64,000 nt of DNA from Arenicola marina (Eukaryota; Annelida; Polychaeta; Arenicolidae). The stretch's first letter is position 1. Each line of letters begins with the position of its first letter. The stretch spans positions 51,019,670 through 51,083,669 of the forward strand of contig OZ025248.1 of the NCBI GenBank assembly GCA_964019135.1, written 5' to 3'. The notes under the pieces were generated by a model. It saw nothing but the letters and a program-made list of their open reading frames with translations. It made no database searches and was not told the DNA's origin. The position numbers and the translations under genes were made by a program. Positions 1 to 10,600 of this stretch are shown here, piece after piece.

Positions 1-3000
1 CTGGTCCACCCTCTGGCATGGGTCATGCTTGGAATACAGGTAACCGTATGTCTAGTCCACCCTCTGGCATGGGTCATGCTTGGAATACAGGTAATCACCT
101 GCCTAGTCCACCCTCTGGCCTGGGTCATACTTGGAATACAGGTAACCGTATGTCTAGTCCACCCTCTGGCATGGGTCATGCTTGGAATACAGGTAATCAC
201 CTGCCTAGTTCACTCTCTGGCCTGGGTCATACTTGGAATACAGGTAACCGTATGTCTAGTCCACCCTCTGGCATGGGTCATGCTTGGAATACAGGTAATC
301 ACCTGCCTGGTCCACCCTCTGGCATGGGTCATGCTTGGAATACAGGTAATCACCAGCCTAGTCCACCCTCTGGCATGGGTCATGCTTGGAATACAGGTAA
401 TCACCTGCCTAGTACACCCTCTGGCATGGGTCATGCATGGAATAAGGTAATCACCTGCCTAGTACACCCTCTGGCATGGGTCATGCTTGGAATACATGTA
501 ATCGTATGTCTAGTCCACCCTCTGGCATGGGTCATGCTTGGAATACAGGTAATCACCAGCCTAGTCCACCCTCTGGCATGGGTCATGCTTGGAATACAGG
601 TAATCGTATGTCTAGTCCACCATCTGGCCTGGGTCATGCTCGGAATACAGGTAATCACCTGCCTAGTCCACCCTCTGGCATGGGTCATGCTTGGAATACA
701 GGTAATCGTATGTCTAGTCCACCCTCTGGCATGGGTCATGCTTGGAATACAGGTAATCGTATGTCTAGTCCACCCTCTGGCATGGGTCATGCTTGGAATA
801 CAGGTAATCACCTGCCTAGTCCATCCTCTGACATGGGCCATGCTTGGAATACAGGTAATCACCTGCCTAGTACACCCTCTGGCATGGGTCATGCATGGAA
901 TAAGGTAATCACCTGCCTAGTACACCCTCTGGCATGGGTCATGCTTGGAATACAGGTAATCGTATGTCTAGTCCACCCTCTGGCATGGGTCATGCTTGGA
1001 ATACAGGTAATCGTATGTCTAGTCCACCCTCTGGCAAGGGTCATGCTTGGAATACAGGTAATCACCTGCCTAGTCCACCCTCTGGCATGGGTCATGCTTG
1101 GAATACAGGTAATCGTATGTCTAGTACACCCTCTGGCATGGGTCATGATTAGAATACAGGTAATCGTATGCCTAGTCCACCCTCTGGCCTGGTTCATGCT
1201 TGGAATACAGGTAATCACCTGCCTAGTCCACCCTCTGGCCTGGGTCATGCTTGGAATACAGGTAATCACCTGCCTAGTCCACCCTCTGGCATGGGTCATG
1301 CTTGGAATACAGGTAATCGTATGTCTAGTCCACCATCTGGCCTGGGTCATGCTCGGAATACAGGTAATCACCTGCCTAGTCCACCCTCTGGCATGGGTCA
1401 TGCTTGGAATACAGGTAATCACCAGCCTAGTCCACCCTCTGGCATGGGTCATGCTTGGAATACAGGTAATCACCTGCCTAGTCCATCCTCTGACATGGGC
1501 CATGCTTGGAATACAGGTAATCACCTGCCTAGTACACCCTCTGGCATGGGTCATGCATGGAATAAGGTAATCACCTGCCTAGTACACCCTCTGGCATGGA
1601 TCATGCTTGGAATACAGGTAATCGTATGTCTAGTCCACCCTCTGGCATGGGTCATGCTTGGAATACAGGTAATCGTATGTCTAGTCCACCCTCTGGCAAG
1701 GGTCATGCTTGGAATACAGGTAATCACCTGCCTAGTCCACCCTCTGGCATGGGTCATGCTTGGAATACAGGTAATCGTATGTCTAGTACACCCTCTGGCA
1801 TGGGTCATGATTAGAATACAGGTAATCGTATGCCTAGTCCACCCTCTGGCATGGGTCATGCTTGGAATACAGATAATCACCTGCCTGGTCCACCCTCTGG
1901 CATGGGTCATGCTTGGCATACATGTAATCGTATGTCTAGTCCACCCTCTGGCATGGGTCATGCTTGGAATACAGATAATCACCTGCCTGGTCCACCCTCT
2001 GGCATGGGTCATGCTTGGAATACAGGTAACCGTATGTCTAGTCCACCCTCTGGCATGGGTCATGCTTGGAATACAGGTAATCACCTGCCTAGTCCACCCT
2101 CTGGCCTGGGTCATACTTGGAATACAGGTAACCGTATGTCTAGTCCACCCTCTGGCATGGGTCATGCTTGGAATACAGGTAATCACCTGCCTAGTTCACT
2201 CTCTGGCCTGGGTCATACTTGGAATACAGGTAACCGTATGTCTAGTCCACCCTCTGGCATGGGTCATGCTTGGAATACAGGTAATCACCTGCCTGGTCCA
2301 CCCTCTGGCATGGGTCATGCTTGGAATACAGGTAATCACCAGCCTAGTCCACCCTCTGGCATGGGTCATGCTTGGAATACAGGTAATCACCTGCCTAGTA
2401 CACCCTCTGGCATGGGTCATGCATGGAATAAGGTAATCACCTGCCTAGTACACCCTCTGGCATGGGTCATGCTTGGAATACATGTAATCGTATGTCTAGT
2501 CCACCCTCTGGCATGGGTCATGCTTGGAATACAGGTAATCACCAGCCTAGTCCACCCTCTGGCATGGGTCATGCTTGGAATACAGGTAATCGTATGTCTA
2601 GTCCACCATCTGGCCTGGGTCATGCTCGGAATACAGGTAATCACCTGCCTAGTCCACCCTCTGGCATGGGTCATGCTTGGAATACAGGTAATCGTATGTC
2701 TAGTCCACCCTCTGGCATGGGTCATGCTTGGAATACAGGTAATCGTATGTCTAGTCCACCCTCTGGCATGGGTCATGCTTGGAATACAGGTAATCACCTG
2801 CCTAGTCCATCCTCTGACATGGGCCATGCTTGGAATACAGGTAATCACCTGCCTAGTACACCCTCTGGCATGGGTCATGCATGGAAAAAGGTAATCACCT
2901 GCCTAGTACACCCTCTGGCATGGGTCATGCTTGGAATACAGGTAATCGTATGTCTAGTCCACCCTCTGGCATGGGTCATGCTTGGAATACAGGTAATCGT

Positions 3001-5065
3001 ATGTCTAGTCCACCCTCTGGCAAGGGTCATGCTTGGAATACAAGTAATCACCTGCCTAGTCCACCCTCTGGCATGGGTCATGCTTGGAATACAGGTAATC
3101 GTATGTCTAGTACACCCTCTGGCATGGGTCATGATTAGAATACAGGTAATCGTATGCCTAGTCCACCCTCTGGCCTGGTTCATGCTTGGAATACAGGTAA
3201 TCACCTGCCTAGTCCACCCTCTGGCCTGGGTCATGCTTGGAATACAGGTAATCACCTGCCTAGTCCACCCTCTGGCATGGGTCATGCTTGGAATACAGGT
3301 AATCGTATGTCTAGTCCACCATCTGGCCTGGGTCATGCTCGGAATACAGGTAATCACCTGCCTAGTCCACCCTCTGGCATGGGTCATGCTTGGAATACAG
3401 GTAATCGTATGTCTAGTCCACCCTCTGGCCTGGGTCATGCTTGGAATACAGGTAATCACCTGCCTAGTCCACCCTCTGGCCTGGGTCATGCTTGGAATAC
3501 AGGTAATCACCTGCTTAGTCCACCCTCTGGCCTGGGTCATGCTTGGAATACAGGTAATCACCTGCCTAGTCCACCCTCTGGCCTGGGTCATGCTTGGAAT
3601 ACAGGTAATCACCTGCCTAGTCCACCCTCTGGCATGGGTCATGCTTGGAATACAGGTAATCACCTGCCTAGTCCACCCTCTGGCCTGGGTCATGCTTGGA
3701 ATACAGGTAATCACCTGCCTAGTCCACCCTCTGGCATGGGTCATGCTTGGAATACAGGTAATCACCTGCCTAGTCCACCCTCTGGCCTGGGTCATGCTTG
3801 GAATACAGGTGATCACCTGTCTAGTCCACCCTCTGGCATGGGTCATGCTTGGATTACAGGTGATCACCTGTCTAGTCCATCCTCTGGCATGGGTCATGCT
3901 TGGAATAACGGTAATCACCAGCCTAGTCCACCCTCTGGCATGGGTCATGCTTGGAATACAGGTAATCACCTGCCTAGTCCACCCTCTGGCATGGGTTATG
4001 CTTGGAATACAGGTAATCGTATGTCTAGTCCACCCTCTGGCATGGGTCATGCTTGGAATACAGGTAATCACCTGCCTAGTCCACCCTCTGGCATGGGTCA
4101 TGCTTGGAATACAGGTAATCACCTGCCTAGTCCACCCTCTGGCATGGGTCATGCATGGAATACAGGTAATCACCTGCCTAGTCCACCCTCTGGCATGGGT
4201 CATGCTTGGAATACAGGTAATCACCTGCCTAGTCCACCCTCTGGCATGAGTCATGCTTGGAATACAGGTAATCACCTGCCTAGTCCACCCTCTGGCATGG
4301 GTCATGCTTGGAATACAGGTAATCACCAGCCTAGTCCACCCTCTGGCATGGGTCATGCTTGGAATACAGGTAATCACCTGCCTAGTCCACACTCTGGCAT
4401 GGGTCATGCTTGGAATACAGGTAATCACCTGCCTAGTCCACCCTCTGGCATGGGTTATGCTTGGAATACAGGTAATCGTATGTCTAGACCACCCTCTGGC
4501 ATGGGTCATGCTTGGAATACAGGTAATCACCTGCCTAGTCCACCCTCTGGCATGGGTCATGCTTGGAATACAGGTAATCACCTGCCTAGTCCACCCTCTG
4601 GCATGGGTCATGCTTGGAATACAGGTAATCACCTGCCTAGTACACCCTCTGGCATGGGTCATGCTTGGAATACAGGTAATCACCTGCCTAGTCCACCCTC
4701 TGGCATGGGTTATGCTTGGAATACAGGTAATCGTATGTCTAGTCCACCCTCTGGCATGGGTCATGCTTGGAATACAGGTAATCACCTGCCTAGTCCACCC
4801 TCTGGCATGGGTCATGCTTGGAATACAGGTAATCACCTGCCTAGTCCACCCTCTGGCATGGGTTATGCTTGGAATACAGGTAATCACCTGCCTAGTCCAC
4901 CCTCTGGCATGGGTCATGCTTGGAATACAGGTAATCACCTGCCTAGTCCACCCTCTGGCATGGGTTATGCTTGGAATACAGGTAATCGTATGTCTAGTCC
5001 ACCCTCTGGCATGGGTCATGCTTGGAATACAGGTAATCACCTGCCTAGTCCACCGTCTGGCATGG
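1..5065. repeat. 51-bp minisatellite array, about 99 copies
   Basis: Tandem units of 51 bp (17 codons) fill this stretch and continue past the left edge. A plus-strand unit reads roughly SPPSGMGHAWNTGNHLP. Two main variants alternate, one with AATCACCTGCCTAG and one with AATCGTATGTCTAG. A few 48-bp units carrying GCATGGAATAAGG recur near 431, 889, 1551, 2417 and 2875. Because 51 is a multiple of 3 and the unit has few stops, several frames on both strands stay open for hundreds of codons. These frames are not evidence of a protein. The right end lies inside a sequence that diverges at GGATCGCG near 5063. Confidence 0.97.
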
Positions 5066-5301
5066 ATCGCGTTGCCACTTTGGGTAGAAGTAACAGCACT
5101 TCAGATGTACTTCATGAACAATCGATATTGGTATCGATGAGATTGCCAATCTGTATACAGCTATAAAAGCTTTGATAATATTGTAATGTAAAAGTCAACT
5201 ATTATATATTTTGTCTGAATAATTAAAATGTACAGCGTTTCTTCACACCGGATTCTGGTCTTTTTTGTTTGACAGGGATCGATATGTATGGACTGCCTAA
5301 C

Positions 5302-5441
5302 CAGCGAGTGCTGTGGACCCCTTGTCCTCTGCCAGATGGACCGGGAACTGCAGAGCGTCGGGATTTGAGTAGACACAACTGTACCGGAAGCTATGGAAGT
5401 CGTCATAGCCCCAAGCCTCCTCGTCACGGCTTGGGCAAAGC
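5302..5441 (-). CDS. Candidate internal exon of an unrecognised gene
   Basis: On the minus strand a frame here reads RDEEAWGYDDFHSFRYSC and continues as VYSNPDALQFPVHLAEDKG. Its amino-acid mix and codon use look like real coding sequence, with no stop. A donor (GCTG|GTTAGG) ends it at 5302. Acceptors are available at about 5429 (CCCAAG|) or 5441 (CCTGAG|). The donor leaves one base, which would join in phase to a possible next exon near 5046-5110, just before the 51-bp array. That would place the array in an intron, or at the exon end, of a gene running off the left edge. I do not recognise the family. The overlapping plus-strand frame (5269-5538) is the less convincing alternative. Confidence 0.4.
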
Positions 5442-6177
5442 CTCAGGATCAATCGGACAAATAGTTATTAGGGGTCTGGAAGGGGTAAATGGCGACACAC
5501 GATACAGAGAGACTGGAAACATCAACATTCGACATTGACACCCAAACTCCGACACTGAGAATTGGAGAAACTGGCATCGAGGCAGAATTTAGAAAAACGA
5601 CACTGAGCCAAAAAGCGACACGAAACGTCGTGAAATGTGGACATTCGACAGTGAAAATTTAGAAAAATCTACACTGAACTCTGGACACTGGACCCCCCCC
5701 CCCCCTTCCAGACCCCTTTTATGGCGCCGCATAATGCCTCGAAATGACGTCACGAACTTAAGGCGGGCGCTGCATCACATCCCAAAAAGAATTAGATGAG
5801 AATCTTACTAAATACTTTATCATCGGAGCAGAACTATTCGTCTCAATATATATTCCAACACGTTTTCCTTAAATCGGCGGCGAGGCGTGTTTTAACTGAT
5901 GCTAAATATATTTCATTCTTTCTTTCTGTGATATTATCAAGTCATTGAATATTATCTGCTTTGTGGTTTATTGCTGTATTGTTATCGCCAGCCTGACCGC
6001 GACGTTGACAGAGACAGTTAAACTTTAAAGTTCAATTACAGGAAAGTTGCGGGAATAGCCACGGAGGGGGAGGGTGGGGGAGGGGGTCTTGAAACAGCTG
6101 GATGACATGATGTGATGGTGGTTCAAAGACAAAAAGAACGTCACAGTTAATGAAGTGCCTTCCACCTAGAGTTCGTT
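5442..6177. other. No gene seen; short dispersed motifs
   Basis: There is no convincing coding sequence. Around 5500-5690 the motif CGACACTGA / ACATTCGACA recurs irregularly and is followed by a run of C. Nothing else is recognised. Confidence 0.4.
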
Positions 6178-6305
6178 GGTTGTATATTCAGGACGTTTTA
6201 ACCGCTTTTGGTCATATCATGTCAATGGGAGAAGGAAGGGAGAGCGGAGCCATGCATGTCCCCGGGGGTAACCCCCTACTCTTTGTGAAGAAGGGCATGG
6301 AACCC
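6178..6305 (-). mobile_element. tRNA-derived SINE, truncated copy
   Basis: This matches the 3' two-thirds of the SINE at 24661-24912, in reverse orientation. Shared words are CTCTCCCTTCCTTCTCCCAT, GGGGGTTACCCCC and TTCTTCACAAAGAG. The tRNA-like head is missing, as expected for a 5'-truncated insertion. Confidence 0.75.
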
Positions 6306-7289
6306 AATAGGTTTGTTTATTACTGAGTGCTTACATCTCCCCGCGAGGTGCCCTACCGTCACGTGGTGGCCCGCCACCCCAAAACGTTTCTAGTTGATTT
6401 ATCACTGACTACCTGCGTCAGACTTCAGCGAGAGACCCACAGCCGGGAGGTGGGGGTCCAGGAAGCCATGCTTGGCTTACTCAATCATGTCAATATCAAT
6501 GCATTCATGGACAAACGCAATGCTCGCTGACCGAATCACATTAATGAACATTAATCTACCAAGTAAATGGTCTCTTGCCTTAGTATTGGTCTCGACTGGT
6601 TTTAACTTTCGAGCTGGAAAGCAGTGACAGTTGTCCCCTTTACGAATTATCTGCCTTTAGTTTTGCATAATAAGTAACTCCATTAGTCAGCCCCAATCAG
6701 TTAAATATATGGGAAACTATGATTAGGCCACATTCGAAGCCCAAATGCTTGCCCGCCCCCCCCCCCCCCCCTCCGCTCCCCCTCTCCCCACCGTCTCTTC
6801 CCTCTGCTGCATGTGTGGTATCCTTGGCGCTCAAGTGTTAGCCCTTTGTGGCCAAACAGGTCACTGACATTGTGTGATTCGAGGAAACGTCTCTATGCGT
6901 ACGCCGGATCCCCTGGAAACTCTCCACCTGGACCTTGCCCGTTGTCCCGATACCGTCCTGAAGTTTAAGGTGTTCAGAAATATGACATATTTTGCTGAAA
7001 TTAATGGTAACATTCAGACTACAGAACTGTAACGTGGGCGAAGAACATTGTGATGAATAACCATAAGGATCGTTTTTCATTGACAGCTGATGGGAAGCTG
7101 AAAGCTATGAGAATGGCGTCGCCGGTTTGTGTATAATCAATTGATTTATTCTCAGTTTTAAGGACTATATAAAAAAGCAAACTTAGATATGATAGCGGAT
7201 ACAAGACAACGCTCTTTGAATAACGTTAAGCATGCCAACCAATCTTGACATTAAATAAAAGGAACTATAGCTTACATGTCTTTATATTA

Positions 7290-7295
7290 TTTATT
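7290..7295 (-). terminator. Possible poly(A) signal for the PNPO-like gene
   Basis: AATAAA on the minus strand, about 400 bases past the stop at 7690. If it is used, the small inverted-repeat element at 7438-7609 lies in the 3'UTR. This is a motif match only. Confidence 0.3.
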
Positions 7296-7437
7296 TCTCT
7301 TTAAGTAGGATCTTACATTCTAAAATCGTCGTGAAAGGACGCACAACAAGACATAATATAAACGAAATAGTCTCACTCCTCTGATTCGAGGATGAAATCG
7401 TTGGCACCGTTTACAGGCTGATGTATATGCCCATAAG

Positions 7438-7609
7438 CAAGGGCGGATCCCGTGGGCCCGCCCCCCCCCCCCACTTTTGTAGGATAAATGCCGTTTTTGA
7501 AAGCCAAATTTATGCCATCTAATGCGAGCCCCCCCCCCTCCCCTCTTTTTTGAGGAAGAAGGCTATCTGAGCGGCGTGGACCCCCCCCCCCCCACTGGAT
7601 CCGCCCCTG
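7438..7609. mobile_element. Short TIR element with poly-C core
   Basis: A 172-bp element with 13-bp inverted ends (CAAGGGCGGATCC and GGATCCGCCCCTG, one mismatch). It is flanked by a direct repeat CATAAG at 7432-7437 and 7610-7615, which marks an insertion. It is non-coding, with long C runs, so it is a non-autonomous DNA transposon. A related copy is at 62339-62704. The superfamily cannot be fixed from this short target duplication. Confidence 0.75.
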
Positions 7610-7689
7610 CATAAGTCGTGCATTGCGTCATCACGGTTGGCTGCGACGGTCCATTATACAGGTATTAAAGAGGATGCCCGACGAAAGGT

Positions 7690-10600
7690 TCACGGGGAAA
7701 GACGTTCGATAGCGAGCCCCGCCTGAGCGCTGTGAACCGTCACACCATCCGGGACTTCGCCAGGTTTCAATGGACGGAATACCAGTCGGTCCGGGAAGTC
7801 GTTGTTGCCTTGGTAAAACTCCCAGCGCTTCACTGCCAGGTTATATGCACACCTGGGGAGAGTGGCGACAAGAGAGAAAAAGTGAAGGCGATGGTGTAAC
7901 ACAAAACTTAACCAAGAAGGGAGTGGGGAGGACTCACTTCATCACAAGTCAAGAGGATAGCAGTTTGAAAGAGGGGGTTGGGGCTTTGGCGGGGATGAGC
8001 GAGGCTTTTTTTCGGTGGGTCCACGCCAAAGATGGGATGCAATTTACAATTTTTTTTAAAGTGGCGCACTTGAACCCTCCCCCCCCCCCCTCCCCCAATC
8101 CCTTTCCCCACACGCTCGATCCGTTAGTGCAAGTGAATAATAATGATGGATGGAGTGGATTCTGAGATTTAGGGTCCCTATCCATGCAAGGTTTAAATCG
8201 GTAAGTGGCTGTTTGGGATGTTGCATGTGAAAGAAATGTGAAACAATCTTGATACAGATGAAGATGCCCGGATTAATCACACACATGGACAGGTGAGACA
8301 CACTTTTTATTGTAAATCAAATACACTTTTGCGTTTTGAATACAGATATTTGTCGCAAAAGACATACACGTATTCAATGACTGTCTACTGAAACCCAAGG
8401 ATATTCTGTCCCAGGATGTATGTGTTGCTCCCGCCACCGTGTGATATCATGGAGTACCCGATCAAGTACCCTGATGTTGGCGCCACGTTGTAGGGGTAAC
8501 GTTATGTCGACGCATACAGTATAGCCCTTTACGATGGCTGCCACTGAAATGCCTTTCTGGCGATAAATTGTCTCAAATTGACAATAGTGTTGTGATTTTG
8601 AGGCTTATTTTTGGGGTTATGGACTCACAGGGAGTACAGTTATGAAACTCTTTTCGATATTGTTTTTTTAATTACAGCAAAGTTTGAAGATGGTGGACGT
8701 CAAGAGCCGGTAACTGGACTCGATTGGGACGCATGCTGTATGTCTGGCGCCAGGGGTTCATATCGGTACTTGCTGACCAGAACTATGACATAATGTTTCC
8801 TTCGGTAATACGTAAATACTATTTTAAATCCCGTCTAATATTCGATGTTTGTAAATGCTGCTTTATATATGCTGTCTAACACCCGATGTCCGTAAATACT
8901 GCTTTATGGCCCGCCTAACAAACAACGTTCCTAAATGTTGTTTTACATCTCGTCTAACATGCAATGCTCATTAATGCTGCTTGATATCCGGTCTAACATG
9001 GTATGTTAGTAAACTTTGCTTTATATATTGTCTAACTCTCGATGTCACTTGACGATAACCGTTACATATTTCAAGCATTGCGCGACTTTATTGCAGCCTC
9101 CAAACATTTCCCTTAGATATCACGTATTTAATGTTATGCCCGAATGTATTAATTATGGAATTTCTACCACATTGTGATGTACGCAACTGTTATGTATACA
9201 TGTATGTATGAGCATTTGTTTCAAGTTCAGCAAGAGGAATTAACATAGGCAGTGTGCCTGTTTTCCAATTGCAAAATAAATTATCTTTAAACTAACTTTC
9301 GATGTTTGTAAATACTGCTTTATACCGCGGCTAAGATCCGATGCTCGTAACTATTATATTACATCCCGTCTAAGATGCGATGTTCATACATACTGCTATA
9401 CATCTCGTCTAACATGTTCATAAATACTGCTATACATCTCGTCTAACATGTTCATAAATACTGCTATACATCTCGTCTAACATGTTCATAAATACTGCTA
9501 TACATCTCGTCTAACATGTTCATAAATACTGCTATACATCTCGTCTAACATGTTCATAAATACTGCTATACATCTCGTCTAACATGTTCATAAATACTGC
9601 TATACATCTCGTCTAACATGTTCATAAATACTGCTATACATCTCGTCTAACATGTTCATAAATACTGCTTTACCCCGTCTAACATTCGAAGTCCTAAATA
9701 CTGCTTGATATCTTGTCCATCCGATATTTGCAAATACCCGTTTTAGATACTCTAGCTGCCACCTACGGTTAGACAATGAGATAGCATGATAAAGGATTGT
9801 AAGGACTTTTCGGTTTGAAAAGAGGAGTAGGGCTGGGGGAGGGTGGAAGGGTGGAGAAACCGTTAAAGCCCTCTATTATAATAGATAAACCGGGAATATA
9901 TCGCACAATGTTATATACATTTGATATTTGCTAAATTGGTGGGAATTGTAACGACTTAAGATAAGCAGCGGCCTCACCATTGGGGATTTCTCGGTACTTC
10001 CCGATCTCGATACTGTGCCGCCACCTCCACTTTTCTGGCGGTAAACGCCTAAATGGGGCAGGTAATGTCATTAATTAATGCTCAATGTCAACCAATAATC
10101 AACGAGATACCAATGTCATGTCGTAGGGAGCCTAATGAGTGAGATAAGAAAGACAGTGAGACGTGGATAAGTTGGCAATTAGTGCATGGCATGGGAGCAG
10201 TGTTTATGACAGTATAACGCACATTTTGACAGTTTTAGTTGAATAAAATGGCGAATGGGGCACTAAATTACATTGCGAGGTGAGGCACATTTAACCTTGG
10301 AACTCAAAAAGACACACAGTCAGTTGCTTCCCTATTATACTATGTACTATATATATAGAGAGACAAATTGTGTAGATAGATGCGTTACCTCTCTACTTGT
10401 GAGAACGTCGTCCTGTTTGCTGGCTGTATGGGTCACCTTGGCTTCCAGCGGGAACGCTTTCCAAATTTCGTCTGCTTCGGCATCAGATAACTTGTGAACA
10501 GTGCCTTCAACTCGGACCTTAACAAGTAATGATAATACAAAATTACTATAGATACAAGCTACAATTCTAAATTTCTGTTGCGTGTACGCGCGTTCCCCTA

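Noticed and set aside
18-5166. Long open frames through the left array as repeat proteins
   Set aside because: Several frames on both strands are open at once, the unit length is a multiple of three and there is no start, splice or homology support.
5269-5538. Plus-strand 89-residue frame
   Set aside because: It overlaps the minus-strand candidate exon, whose composition and splice signals are better.
9388-9668. CRISPR-like array (evenly spaced repeats)
   Set aside because: The 34-bp units are head-to-tail with no unique spacers, and the DNA is nuclear eukaryotic.
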